A stretch of 64,000 nt of DNA, from NCBI RefSeq assembly GCF_040802235.1, contig NC_133161.1, positions 149,039,121 to 149,103,120 of the forward strand. Direction: 5' to 3'. This DNA is from Manis javanica (taxonomy: Eukaryota; Chordata; Mammalia; Pholidota; Manidae). Below, piece after piece: positions 1 through 11,995 of this stretch (position 1 is its first letter; every line of letters begins with the position of its first letter). Under the pieces are notes generated by a model, which saw nothing but the letters and a program-made list of their open reading frames with translations, did not search any database and was not told the DNA's origin. The position numbers and the translations under genes are program-made.

Positions 1-360
1 CGGGGCGGGGCAGGAGGGGGCGGAGCCGGGCTGGGCGGGTCCGCAGGTGGGCGCGGCCGTGCGCTCTAGTTCCAAGCACCCCTAAATTCCTTTTAGAGCC
101 GCGGTCGGGGATACGTGTGCGCCGCCCGGTTACCTGCGCCGACCTGGGATGAAGGGCAGGGACGCAAAACAGGGAATTTGAGCTGAGACGGAAGGGGCGA
201 GCGCGCAGCGACCAGCTGCAGAGAGAGGCGGAAGCAAAGCGGACGGACGGCCCGGGCCGTCGGGAAGGAGCCCGGTACGGACCCGGGAGCGCAGGGGGCC
301 AAGCGGGCTGCGGCCCAGAGAGCGAAAGGAAGGGGTGTGATGAAGCAGGGCCGGGCACAC
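1..360. promoter_or_regulatory. CpG-rich segment at window edge, candidate promoter/first exon of the neighbouring gene
   Basis: The first 300 or so bases are GC-rich with many CpG dinucleotides and GC-box-like GGGCGG motifs, while the DNA after about position 400 is AT-rich, so this looks like the edge of a CpG-island promoter. On the minus strand a splice-donor-like CAG|GTAACC ends a possible exon at 134, with the island upstream of it. In mammals the gene downstream of NCAM1 in the same orientation is TTC12, so this could be the TTC12 5' end. That is synteny-based inference: no TTC12 coding sequence is visible. A plus-strand donor-like CAG|GTGGGC also exists near 47, so transcript direction is open. 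Confidence 0.35.
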
Positions 361-849
361 GGGCTTTTAGGAGGCTCTGGGTCTTCGTCCTAAGTACCAT
401 GGGCGGTTTTCAGGGGTGTTAGTAGAAGAGTGACAAGCTTAGATTTTTTTTTTTAAAGAAAATAATCCTAGCTGCAGTGTGGAGCATGGTCTGGAAGGAG
501 GAAAGAGGGACACTATGGGAGGTAAGTTAGGAGGTGTTGGCAGTGGGTACTGGTAAGGGGAATAGAGAGGATTAGATGAATTTGAGGTATATTTTTGGAG
601 GGAGAATTGACATAAGGGAAATAGCCACAGTGGCATTCAGGTTCTGGCTTGGGCCAGAATGGGGCTCTTCCTTGGCTGAGGTAGAGAAGTTCGGAGGTTT
701 GGCATAATTAGTTCAAGATGCTGATGAATTATTCAAGTGTAGATGTTGAATAAATTGATAATTGTCCCTTAATATTTATTCTCCTCTTCTTCAGATGCCC
801 CAGTTTTCAGCAAGGTGCAAGGCAACTGCCATAGACTGTATTTCCCAGC

Positions 850-1245
850 TTCCCTTACACAAAACTAAGCTTTGGCCAATTAGATGTAAGCAGAAGTAGT
901 TGGTGATACCTCTGGAAAGTGCACTAATAAAGGATTCCCTTCTCCTTATCTCTTCTTCTGATTGGCTGGAATGTAGACAAATGGCTGGAGCCAGATGGGC
1001 CATTTTGGGCCGTGAGGTAGAAGCGGAACATGGGATGGAAAGCCACAGGGTACAAGGAGTCTGGTGTCCAGTGATCGTGGAGCTCCCCGCTTTTGGACTT
1101 CTTAACTCCACGTTTCTACATGGGAAAGCAGTTTAGTCTCAGTAACGTGGGGTTTTGGGACGGTAAAGACTTGCATGTTGTTTAAGTCACAGTTCTGTTG
1201 GGTTTTCTGTCACTTGCACACAAGCCTAATGTTAATTGATATGGA
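850..1245 (+). repeat. Ancient interspersed retroelement fragment, class not resolved
   Basis: The stretch has phrases typical of a common old mammalian repeat: a 'ggccaattagatgtaagcagaag' type segment, 'tggctggagccagatgggcca', and a tail resembling 'gtttaagtcacagttctgttgggttttctgtcacttg'. I recognise the pattern but cannot name the subfamily with certainty; LTR or L1M-type 3' sequence are both possible. Confidence 0.45.
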
Positions 1246-3689
1246 AGGCACTAGTCATTAATTCAACTCACATTTTTTTAAAGTTGGTATCTAATTTTTG
1301 TCATCACAAGCCCAAATAGTCCAAGTAATGTTATGCTGGCATAATGGAAATATTGATATTTAAAAATAAAACACATCAATATTTAAATACATTTTAAACA
1401 CCAGACCAATTTAACTCTAAACATTGAGATCACACTATTAAGAAGCACATGAATAATGGTTTCGTGATGTCAGAAGTTATTTTTTCCTCCTTGAAGTCGT
1501 ATTTCCAGTCTGCACCCTCAGAATACCATCCTAGTAGAGGATCTTATGCTTGAGTGCCTGTCACTGACCAGCCCATCATAATTCTCTGCCACAGAAGCAC
1601 CAGCAGGTATTGCTGGAATGTTCGCTTTAGCCAGAGACCATACCGCAAGCCAGGTGCGTGGCCCCTGCCCTCAATGAACTCACAGTCTAAAGCCAGATAA
1701 ACAAATAAGGATCGAGCAGTTTGAGGACAGTGACTCTTTAGTGCTTAAGAGGAAGGAGGAGGAGGACATGGCAGGAGGTGAGGCCCCCCAGGAATCAGAA
1801 TTTACGTGGCTGATGTGGAAGCTGAGAGCTCCAGGTACAGGGGACAGAACGGGCCAGCTTCGAGGCAGGAGAAGTGCCATGTGTGAGAAGCAGAAAATTT
1901 AAGTGAAGGTGGTGAGAGATGAGCCTGGGGCTGTGGGTGGGCCCAGAGCATCGGGGAGGGAGGTACAGGAGGGGAGTGCGGAGCCAGGCAGGGCCTGGGC
2001 GGGAGGCAGGGGAGATACCTGGGCAGGAGGGGCGGGAGAGAGGGGTGGGTGTGTCAGCACCTCGGCCAAGCTCAGAACAGCAGAGTAACAACCCTCCGCA
2101 GCCACAGACACCGGTGGCATCCGAAGAAGTCACTTCTGTCTTGATGTCTCCTACACGGATCTCTGTCAAGATCTAACCCTATAAATCCAACGGGCTAGCT
2201 AGGCAAGGGATCCCTTGGGAGTGGGAGTTTTGTTTGGTTTTGCCTTATTCCGAGCACCTGGCGCTGAGCCAGTGCTAAATGAGGACACGCTGATTCAGTG
2301 AGGTCATCTCCTGGTCTGCGTGGAGGAAGGGTCAAACCCGTTATTCCAGATGGAAAAGGAATAAGGGTGTTTATAGTTGCCCAGTCTTCCCAGAGAAATC
2401 TACCCTAGAGGACCAACACTGTTGCTGTCCCAAAATACATTTTTGGGGAAATCTTGTACTTGACTGGTCGATTATTGTAAAATGTAAAAAATCCTCGTAG
2501 GCCCCTGGGGTCACTGGGCTTCCCACAAAGATTCCAGTTTTCCTCCTTCCAGCCACACAGAGGGGCTCAGTTCCTGTTGCCAGGTGCTTGCTTTGTTTCG
2601 TGTGGCCAGGGAAGACATGCACGGGGCAGAAGCCTCTGGGAGCCGCGTGTGACTCACCATATGGGGCCGGGCCTTCCCCGGCCCCAGCAACCAGGGCAGG
2701 GGCCGTGGCTGCCTGACCCCGAGGGAGGGGACACGGACCTGGGACACCTGTGTACTGCTGGTGGGCATGCAGCATGAATGGACTATGGGCCTTCCATGTC
2801 TTGGCTTGTTGTGAAGCAGCCCAGGGTCTAATGGACACTCAGAGTGTTGGTCTCACTTGCTACAGTGGCCAAATCCAGGGTGTGCCTGTGGGTATGATCG
2901 CCCTTATGCTGTGCCACCCGCTGTGCCAGGCAGCCTGCATCTTCACACCTGTCAGACACCCAGAGAAAACGGGCCCTGGAAACAGGTGACTCACATTTCA
3001 AAGCTGTTCCTCCCAGGGCTCCTCCTGTCCCAGTCGCTACTTCCGCCCTTCCTGCCTCCCTGGGTGGTACTCAAATTTTACTTTTGCTTTATGTCCTCCA
3101 TAAACATTGGAGAACTCTTGGGCACCTTCCCCGGGATGGTAAATCTGAGACTCGGGGATTTATTATAAGCCATCGCTCCTCCGTTTTACTCGGCTCTGCC
3201 TTTTATGTAAACAATTCCCGCTCTTTGCCTTTTCTCATCAATCATACTTTACAAGAAAGATAAAGAAGAAAAATAAATTTCCTTTTCCCACAACAACTGC
3301 ATGAGGAATAAAGAGAGCCCACCTTTGCCTGCCGCTGATTTAAAGGGGGAGAAACCTGGAGGGATTCAGCACCGTCTCTTCCCTCCTAAAGGGGATTTTA
3401 AAACCAACATTGATTCTTTCCCTAAACACATGTCCTTTCATTTTAAAAAAGGTTCCTAAGACTCTTGCCTACTGGACCCATCTTTGTTCTTCAGTTCCCA
3501 TCTTACTATGGATGAAGAAACAATTCCAGGATCTCGTCCCAGACGGAGTCTGTGTGCCCACAGAGGGCAGGAGTCAGCCTTGAAATTTCAATGGGCGACC
3601 AGCAACCCACCAGCATTAACAGCGGCCATGGCAACAGTGATGATGTCGGGGGGGTGGGGGGGCTCAGTCTCCGATACGCATCATATAAC

Positions 3690-3785
3690 TTAAATCTGTC
3701 AGCAGCCCTGTGAGTTTCATTCCTGTTCCACAGATGAAAACATGCAGTCGGGGGGCCGCCAAGCTGTGAACCCGGTCTGAGTGTC
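3690..3785 (-). repeat. MIR-like SINE fragment
   Basis: The segment has the order expected of a reverse-oriented MIR: a CAGCCCTGTGAG-like part, then CACAGATGAAAAC, then a degenerate AGCTGTGAACCCGGTCTGAGT-like end. It is short and diverged. Confidence 0.45.
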
Positions 3786-4754
3786 CCCCCAGCTCACACA
3801 GCCCGTCTGTCTCACCACACCGCCTCCCGAGAACCGCCGGCCCCCAAGCAGCTCTGTTTCAAACTACGGTCCATGACCATCCCGGGGACTCCAGCTCAGC
3901 CTGCGGGCGTATCAACCTCCACACTGGGCGCTCCAACTGCCTCCAACCCTCCAAAGGAATGGCCGCATCTTTCCTGTGGCCTGAGGGCCTCGACCCCTGC
4001 CCCACGAGGAAGGACAGGGCCACTCCAGCCTGTCTGTGGGCCACAGGACCCCCCTGCCCCGACAGCAAGGGGAGTCAGGATTTCACTCCACCTGGCGCGG
4101 GGCAGCACTGCCACCGTGTGGCGAAACGACCCTGGAGGCAGAGACAGGCTGGAGGGACCTGCCGACTGCCAGCCGGCCGGCCCGGCGCCTGCTTCTGTCT
4201 GTTGAGGGCCTACTGTGCGTCGTGTACTCAGCTAGGCTGTTTCTATTGCTGCTGCTGCTCAGATTCCTTCTCTGGGTGGTGAATTAAGTGACATCAATGA
4301 CCTAGACGGTAGCAAATGTTTAATATCTATTCACCATTTATTTGGGGCACTCTCATGTAGGGGTGACTCACACCACTCAGAATGATGAAGCTGTGTCAGC
4401 TTTGTGCAGTGGGATTTTCTTTGTCCCCTGGGTTTTGAGGACAAAAGGCCACATGGAGAAATACAGGGCTCCTGACCTGTTTGCTGTCCTGGTATGAGCT
4501 CCATCTCAATTGTCATGAAATTGTGAGGATATTATTTCTAGCCAATGCCTTTGCTTCATTTTTTATTAGCAGTTTAATAGTATATTAAAAGTATATCCTA
4601 GAGACTTAGAAAATAGAGAAAAACAGACATTCATGGTCACTTTACATAATACCACCACTATCTAAAGGATGCATTTCTCTTTTTCTGCATTTATGTGCAA
4701 TGATATAACCATGCCTACAATTGATCAATGTTTTACTTTTTTGGTAAGCTGTAC

Positions 4755-4905
4755 CATTATCATCACAATGGTAATAGCTGATACAGTCTGATCGCCCCTG
4801 ATCCTCTGAAGTCCTATAACAATCTCAGGAGGCAGTATTATCAATCCCTTTTTAATAGACAAGAAACTGAGGCTCAGAGGGATCCGTGCCTGATTGCCTT
4901 GCAGA
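4755..4905 (-). repeat. MIR SINE fragment
   Basis: Reverse-oriented MIR core: TATAACAATCTCAGGAGGCAG, ATTATCAATCCCTTTTTAATAGACAAGAAACTGAGGCTCAGAGGG in degenerate form. The match to the 'cccattttacagatgaggaaactgaggc' part of MIR is clear. Confidence 0.7.
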
Positions 4906-4974
4906 GTCTGTGCCTCACTCGTGCATGTTTCTGTGACGGCCACTTAGTATCTGCCTCGCATCCCCCTCATCCAC

Positions 4975-5240
4975 TCACTGCCCTTCCTCTGAATGGCTGA
5001 TACTGTTCCAGTCTCTGGTTGCTGCTAATGTTTTGTTCTGCTGCACATATTGCTACAGCAAGCATCCCTAAATATAACTGTTTCTGTATCTGGGATTCAT
5101 TTCTTAGTGCAGCTCCTCAGAAGTGGTTTTCTCAATCAAGATGTTGAACTTTTTATAGTTGTATTTCCAAACTGCTTCTCAGTGGGGCTGCACAAATTTG
5201 TGCACACTAGCCCTGCAAGCAGTAATGTCTGAGGGTGCCA
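4975..5240 (+). repeat. L1-like fragment (old LINE)
   Basis: The wording 'gctgctaatg', 'tgctacagcaagcatccc', 'tctgggattcatttcttagtgcag' and 'ccaaactgcttctcagtggggctgcac' follows a common old L1 3' segment in which a plug of similar phrases occurs in the same order. It is diverged and truncated at both ends. Confidence 0.45.
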
Positions 5241-7721
5241 ACCTCACCCTCATGAACCTCAGTGCCAAATTTTTCTAATGCACAAGATGACAAATGGCCT
5301 GACACATAAATAGGTGAGCCATCCATTATTTTCATGTTGCTCATTATTAGAGAGGATGAAATCCCTTTTATTTCTCACCACGTGCCCTGGTGTTTTCCAC
5401 CTTCTTTCCACAGTTCCAGACATCTCTGCTGCCATGGAGCCTCCTAAATCAGCTGTTCTTAATCTGGCGTCCAGGGACCTGGATAAAATCAAGGGGCATG
5501 TGAACCTGTCTGGGGAAAAAACTGTGTTCATTTCTACAGACGTGTCACTGGAATAGCACCTTCCTGTGTCAGTGTAGCCAACAGCACAGTGGTGTGAGCA
5601 GCAGCTGTGATGCCACTTACGCCGCTACAGTTATTAGACACTCTGCTAGAACTTGTTTTGATGCATTAATAGACACATTTATTATCACATCACAAATTTG
5701 TTTATACAGTTTTGATGATTGTTTTTCAATTTAAGTGTTTTCTTTTGTCACCCCACTTATTTTATTCCTTTAATAAATGCATTAAATATTAACATGCTAT
5801 TCTGAGAGGAGGTCCGTAGGCTTCGTAAGACTACCCATGGGGTCAGAGCAAAGCACAGCTGGAAACTCCTGTTCTCTACGCCTTTGTTGTAGAAGAATCC
5901 CAAGTAACAAATGTAGATCCTCCCACTCCAGGGAGTGGAAGCCAATCCTTCTACCCTCGTGTTCACTAGCCTTAGTGATTCGCATCTCAAGAGCTGCACG
6001 TGGGAAAGGGAAACAGGAGCTCACAGTGGAGAAACCTGCAGACACCACCTTCTCCAAGTGGCCAAGGTCATCGTGACCCGTGAGAGGTCACAGGGATGTA
6101 ACGTGTCCCTGCATGATGAGGCGAACAGGGCCCTTTACCTCGTGACATTCCTCCCCCCAGATCCATAACCCTGCTGAAGTCGTGGGAAAATGGACAACCC
6201 AAATCCAGGGACGTTCTCCAAAACACCCGGTGAGTACCCTTCAAAAGTGTCAAAGTCATGGACAACATGGAAAGACTAGAGGAGGCTAAGGAGACACAGG
6301 CTGCGTGCACCTGGGGTGGATCCCAGCCCAGAAGGATGCTGGTAGGAAAACTGGTGTCACCTAAATGGAGTCTGGTTAGGTTAGTAGCACTGTGCCGGTG
6401 TGAAGCCTCTAGTTCTGACAAACCTACTCCGGTTACATAAGATGCTAACAGTAGAGGAAGCCGGTTATGCAGGAATCCTCTCTACTGTCCATTCTGTAAA
6501 TCTAATGTAAAAAAACAACTCATGTCCCAAAGCAATCTCTCCTCCCAACTCTGGGTTCTTCCATTCAATACACACTGGAGCGCCACTGTGGCCCCGGCGC
6601 TGGGCAGGGGTTTGGGGGCAGCCGGGAGATGGTGGGAGCTTTCAGCCTGCCCTACAGACCCACACAGCCTGCAGGCAGCTAGGAAGCAGAGGAGGAGATG
6701 TGTACAGTGGGCGACACCAGCCCGGGAGAGGAGAGGGCAGTAGAGATCTGCCAGCCACAGCGGGATGGAGAGCGGGACGAAGGGCTAGGAAACCGCGAGA
6801 GGCTCTCGCCGACAGGAGCGGCACTCGGGAGCCCAGACAGGGAGGGAGGTGCGGGCATCCCAGGGGCTTAGACTTCACTCTGAGGGGAAACCCGGAGCCC
6901 TGAGCAAGCCCGTCCCAGCCGCACTGCAGGCAGAGCGGAGAGGACGGCCCCGGGCCCTTCTGCTCCGAGTCCTGGGACGTTCCCAGGGTCTGGGCCTGTG
7001 GCCTGCACACCCTCCGCCTCCTCGCCTGAGCGCCCTGCCGCCTGGGACGGAGCAACTCCCTGCGGAGACAGCTCTGCAGGGAGGCGCTCACACCCTCCCC
7101 TCGGCTCTCACACCGGACTCCTTGGCCCAGCGGTGCCCGGCCCAGCCCCTTGCCCATGGGTGGAGAAGTAGCAGCAATTACAGATGAGGGCCTAACTGGG
7201 CCTGTGCTTGTGTACATGGACAGGGGGAAACAGGTACAAGAGCAGCTAAGCAGGGCAAATCAACCAAAAACACGGCCTTGAGGAAGTGAGAAGGGAGAGT
7301 GGGGAAGGATCTGGGGCTGATGCCCGCTACCTGGCCCAGAGAAGCGAGCGGACAGGTGGCCATGTCCTTCTGCACAGCTGGGACCAGGAAGAGGAGGAGA
7401 GGTGAGGAAGGCATGGTGCGCAGCTTCTATGGGTTGAGTTCAAGATGCTCGGGAAAGGGTTGTCTATCTCCTTGTGGGCTTTGGAAGAAAAGTCTGGGAT
7501 GGAGGTGAAGATGTGAGGTTTTCAGCATATTTTCAGGATCCTGCAGCAATGGGACACGCGTAGGCATCCTCACACATACGCGCGGGTGGCTGCGTCCCTT
7601 AAGCCAGCTTTCGCGGTGAGGAGACAGATCTGGGTTCTAGTCGTGCAGCTCACCGTCTGCATCAGGGGCCCCAGGGGAACGACCAATAGGAGAGGATTCA
7701 GAGCTAGACACAGACGTAGAT

Positions 7722-7772
7722 GTGACTATAGATAGGTAGGGATAGAAGATAGATGATAGACAGACAGACAAA
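7722..7772. repeat. Impure GATA/GACA simple repeat
   Basis: Repeated GATAG, AGATAGATGATAGA and CAGACAGACA units run for about 50 bases. This is a short degenerate tetranucleotide tract with no further feature. Confidence 0.7.
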
Positions 7773-7839
7773 GTACTCCAGAGACAACAGGGACGCGTAC
7801 GCAGGACACAGAAGCCAGCTGGAACGGCTCCCTCCGTGT

Positions 7840-8720
7840 GGCCAGACAGCATCAAAATAAATGAGAGTAACAATCCACTGGAAAAAATAGAAAACCATCA
7901 GTCTACACTGATACAAAGAAAGAGTAAACCGATTGTAAGTTTGATGAGGCATGGGATATTTACAAATTTTTTAAGGACTCCCCCACATATGAAGCCCTCA
8001 ATTAATGATATTTACCCCAATGATGAACCAATGCTTACTGACTACAAAGGGCAACGGGGGGAGCTTCACAGTGGATCAGCTCCGCAGACACCACCACTTT
8101 AATCAGATGATCAAAGCGGACACCATCACACCGGAGAACGGAAACTGTGTGCCACCTTATAGGACACAATGAAAGGAGCCCATTACCACCTTATGACATC
8201 CCTATCAAAGAGGCATGGCCTGAATTTAATTGTGAGAAAATTTCAGGCAAATCAAAATCAAGGGACAATCTACAAAGGGCCTGGAGTCTTCAAAAATCCC
8301 AAGATCACCATACATGACAAAGGGCAGACCTTCCAGACTGAAGGAGACTAGAGGCATGAAACGAACTGAAATCTGTGTTCCTGGAGTGACTGGTGGACAC
8401 ACAAAAATAATTTTACTTTTGCTTTGAAGATCTTTAGTGTAACAAGGAGAGAATTTGAGTAAGGACTGCAGATTAAATAATAGTATTGTATCTATGTTAA
8501 TTTCCTGATTTTGAAATTGATTGTGGTTAGGCAGGGGAGGACATTAAAATCATGTCCTTGACTGTAGGAAATAGTAAAATATTTGTAGATCGTGGGACAT
8601 GAAGAAGTTAGAAACTAATCTTCAAATGGTTCAGTAAAAAGGAAGTTTTTTGCATTGTACTTTCACCTTTTATGTATGTTTTTGAGGATGACTGGGAGGA
8701 GCTGCGACTGTTTCTTGTGC
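7840..8720 (+). repeat. Decayed L1 3' end (L1M/L1ME type)
   Basis: The second half reads like an old L1 3' untranslated region: 'ttaatttcctgattttgaaattgattgtggtta', 'gtccttgactgtaggaaatagtaaaatattt' and 'aaactaatcttcaaatggttcag'. These phrases appear in the same order in L1M-type 3'UTRs. The first half may be older L1 sequence or an unrelated fragment. No intact reverse-transcriptase frame remains. Confidence 0.55.
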
Positions 8721-8759
8721 CCACTTTTTTCATCTAGTGAAATATCGTGGCAAGTTTTC

Positions 8760-10420
8760 TCAGTCTAACGTCCGCGTAGAACTGAGGTTTCCGCCCCGAA
8801 GTGTGTCTCCTTCCTGCCCCAGAAGGTGGAGCAGACGCCCTCTTGCTCCAGGCACAAAGTCCGGCAGCCATCCGCGTTGCCCTCCTTCCAACCCCCGCCC
8901 GATCCCCCGCAAGTCCCGCCAAGGCCACGTGGGCAGCGGATCTCGGGCCCGTTCACGTTCTCTGATCCGAGCCCCCGCCTCTGTGGGCCTGCGGGGACGC
9001 GCGCCGAGGTCTTCGGGAGGCAGCCGCCTCCGGGCGCCGCGGCGGGGTGGCGGGCCTGGTCTGGGGCTGCCCAGGAGGGCGCCGAGTCAGCGGGCCTTGC
9101 CCGGAGGAGCGCGGGGCGCGCGGGCGCTCACGGAGCCCCGTGCACGCGTCCATCTCGGCCGTGACTGCCAGGTGTCCATGGGAGGTAAGGGGCTGCACCG
9201 CTTCCGCCATCAAACCCCACACGTGCTCTGGGCCCCTCGAATCAGAACCAGACGGGAAGGGGGTTGTGGGGGACGCCCCGCCGAAACCGGGCTGGCGGAG
9301 TGCGTGCCCTCGCGCCTCCCTGACCGCCCACACCTCAAACAGTCCCCTGGGCGCCTCCCCGGGCTGCAGAGGGACGGGGCGCCCGGACTCTCGCGGCCCC
9401 CGACGGGCAGCTGCTGCGCCTGTGCGCCCAGGACGGTGCCTCCCAAGCGCGCGGGCCCGGCCAGCCCTGCCCGTCACCCGCACTGCCCGGGGCCGCCCAC
9501 CGCTGCCTCGGCTTCGACACTGTTTCTGCATCTGTTGCTTCCAACACCCTCCTGCCCCTTCTAATTTCTTTTGTTAAGTAAGAATTAATAGGATTCTTTT
9601 GGTTCTGAGTTAAAAAGAAAAGAAGGAAAACCTCCCAGACAGACGAAAGTAAAGGGGCTACATTGGTCCGTGGACTGGAAGCGCCCGGAGACCCTTCCAG
9701 GCGCGCCTGGTCCTCGCGTCGGTCCCTCCCGCCGGGGCGGCGCCCGCAGACGCGGGAATTCCCTTCCCACGGGTCCAGCGAGAACGGTTCCTTTCTGCCC
9801 ATCGTTTGGGTGACGGTCTTTGGGGGAGAGGGACTCCCCTCCCCAAAATAGGGTGAGAGGAGAAAGGCGCACGGACGTCGGCGGCCAGCGCGCTCCTGGC
9901 GGGCCTGCCGGGGCCGAAGGCCGCCCCCGGGGCCCCGGCGCGCAGACCCCCGCGGAGGGTCGCGGCCCTGACGGCGGCTCGTGCGGTCACGTGGTCGCCG
10001 CGGCGCGAGAGCGCCCGGAGCGCTCAGGGGGCCGATACCCCGTGTCCTGTGCGCTCGGCAGCTGCGCACCCCGTCCCGGGGCGGAAGCGGGGCGCCGGTT
10101 CCGGAGGAGCGGGGCAGGCCCGGGACGACGGGCTCCCGGCGGCTCCTGGGCGGCCACGGGGTGGCAGCCGAGGCCCACGCTGCGCCCTGTGCGCCCGGCC
10201 TGCGCGCCTGGGCTTTCTCAGGAACCGGGGCCGCACCCCTCGGACCTCCTGCCCGGATCCCCCGCCCCAGGGCCCATGGGTCCCCTTCCGGCTGCCCGGC
10301 GAATGTTGGACATCCCCGCCCTGTTGGAGGGCCTGCCTGCCCCCCACCCCCACTCCAGGTCGAAGCCTGAGAACTCGGGTCCCCCCGGGGCTTCTCTGCA
10401 GCTGCCCACCGGGCACAGGT
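8760..10420. promoter_or_regulatory. CpG island with no recognised gene
   Basis: This segment is strongly GC-rich and dense in CpG on both sides of a short AT-rich dip at about 9560-9640. It ends abruptly into ordinary DNA to the left, while to the right it grades into G-rich repeat. Long open frames on both strands are Arg/Pro/Gly/Ala-rich, as expected from CpG-rich DNA, and show no family resemblance. Plus-strand donor-like motifs occur at ATGGGAG|GTAAGG (about 9185) and CACAG|GTGAGC (about 10418), so a plus-strand non-coding first exon is possible. It lies about 5 kb beyond the NCAM1 3' end and about 9 kb from the edge island. Confidence 0.75.
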
Positions 10421-10529
10421 GAGCCCCAGGCCCCTCGACCAGACTCACCGTGTGAGGCCTCAGTTGGGAGAGGAGAGCTTCCCAGACCCACTGTCCTGGC
10501 AAAGACTGTGGTGGAGACGGGGGCTTGCT

Positions 10530-10645
10530 TTGGGGTGGGGGTGGGAGGACAGGAGGCGTGGAGACAGGAGGCGGGGGGATGGGGGAGGATGGGGGCATGA
10601 GGTGGGGGTGGACAGGTGATGGGGTGGGGGCAGAGCGGGTGGGCA
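10530..10645 (+). repeat. G-rich low-complexity tract
   Basis: Irregular repeats of GGAGGACAGGAGG, GGGGGGATGGGGGAGGATGGGGG and GGTGGGGGTGG occur at the right border of the CpG island. Several runs of three or more G lie within short loops, so the plus strand could form G-quadruplexes. Confidence 0.7.
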
Positions 10646-10879
10646 GGTGGTAGCCATGGGGAGGCCAAGGGCCAGACACAGGCGTGGCATCGCTGGGGAA
10701 GCGCAGGGCTCGGGGGGCCGGCCAGTTCTGCAGTACCCCTTCAGGAAGCTTGGTCTACAACCTTGTTCTCCAGGCCGCCCACAGTTCTGCGAACCACCCA
10801 ATATCCTGTTTTGGTTAAATCCATCAGAATCTGTTTCTGTGGCTGGCATCGACTAATGAACTAACCCTGATTTGTCACA

Positions 10880-10992
10880 TGCCAATTACTAGACCTTTAA
10901 ATCTCATGAGATTCTCTGAGGTAGCAATTCTCGTTTTCTAGATGAGGCAAACATGCCCAGAGAGGTTAAGTATTTCATCCACAGTCACTCTG
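10880..10992 (-). repeat. MIR SINE fragment
   Basis: Reverse-oriented MIR core is visible: AATCTCATGAGATTCTCTGAGGTAG, TTTTCTAGATGAGGCAAACATGCCCAGAGAGGTTAAGT, followed by a decayed AGTCAC segment. Confidence 0.75.
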
Positions 10993-11854
10993 CACAGCAG
11001 TACCAGCTGCGTGTAGCCCCCTCACCCAGCTCAGTGCCTGACACCCAGCAGGTGCTTCATGTTTGGCTTTAATAAACACAGCACGTGAGTACATGAGAAT
11101 GAGAACCTCCGCCTGCGCTGGTGGGTCTGGGGTGGGGCAGGCCGTGGTGAGGGCAGGTGACCATCCGGGGAAGTCTCTGCCCTCCCCTAGGGCCCCTTCT
11201 CCTCCTCGGCATCCCTTGTCGTGCCTGCTGCCCGGGCTCCTCCGGCGCTTGGTTACCCACCTGGCCCTGGAAGGTGAGTTCAGACCTGGGCCGAGGCCCT
11301 GCTGCCAGTGTGCTTCTGCCCGTTCAGTGCTCAGGCCGCCGTGCGAGCGCAGCCGTGGCCGCCAAAGGCCCCAGAGTCTCAGCAGGGCCCTGTTCACGCA
11401 GGCACCGTCTCCTCCCCCAAGGCTGAGGAGTGACTCCCTGGCACCTGAAGCCTTGCCGTCCACCTGTAGGGCTGCTCGGAGGCAGCCGTCTCCCCCTGGC
11501 GCGTGTGAAGCCAGTTTCTTTGTGACGGTAGTTTGGACGCCATAAGGAACAGGACAGAGCAAGGCTACCCCCTTTTCTAACTGATGACCTTCAGATGTGG
11601 GAGGGCAGCGTGTGACGACTGTGTGCCGCCCAGCGCCCTTCCATTCTGCTCTGGGTTTTCTTCCTGAAGCGCTTGCCCTCCCTCCCCTCCACCCCCGGGT
11701 CCTCCCCGGAAGCACTTTCAGTTCCTGCACCTCCAGTGGTCCTGCCCAGATGGAGGGTCCGTTGTGCCTCCCCTTGGGGTCTGAGGGCTGCAGGGCAAGT
11801 GAGGTCTGCCCAGCCGGCTCACAGGTTCCTTGCTTCCTTGCTGGGGTCCCCTTA

Positions 11855-11995
11855 TGACAGGATTCAAACTCTGGCTCCCTTCTTACTGGCTGGGTGACTT
11901 TGGGCAAGTTATGAAACCTCTCTGTGCCTCAGTTTCTGCATCTGTAAAATGGGGTAATAATATCTGCCTCAAAGAATTATCGTTAAGGACTGACG
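11855..11995 (+). repeat. MIR SINE fragment
   Basis: Well-preserved MIR: GGATTCAAACTCTGGCTCC, CTGGGTGACTTTGGGCAAGTTATGAAACCTCTCTGTGCCTCAGTTTC, TGCATCTGTAAAATGGGGTAATAATA in order. Confidence 0.85.

Larger units (their letters stand above)
361..8759. other. Intergenic DNA with old repeats
   Basis: I see no exon or RNA gene here. Short open frames occur but none shows a recognisable domain or consistent splice borders. The stretch holds decayed interspersed repeats (listed separately) in otherwise unremarkable sequence. A CA/TG-poor, AT-rich part lies at 1230-1480, and short CTG repeats lie near 4247-4262. Confidence 0.6.

Noticed and set aside
6642..7217. 191-codon minus-strand frame in intergenic DNA
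   Set aside because: GC-rich stretch, low-complexity product, no homology I recognise and no splice context.
8737..9564. 275-codon plus-strand frame in the CpG island
   Set aside because: Arg/Pro/Gly-rich composition from CpG-rich DNA, similar-length frames on both strands, no domain and no convincing splice pairing. Treated as a chance frame.
10975..11907. 310-codon minus-strand frame downstream of NCAM1
   Set aside because: It runs through two MIR copies and has no recognisable domain, so it is not a gene.
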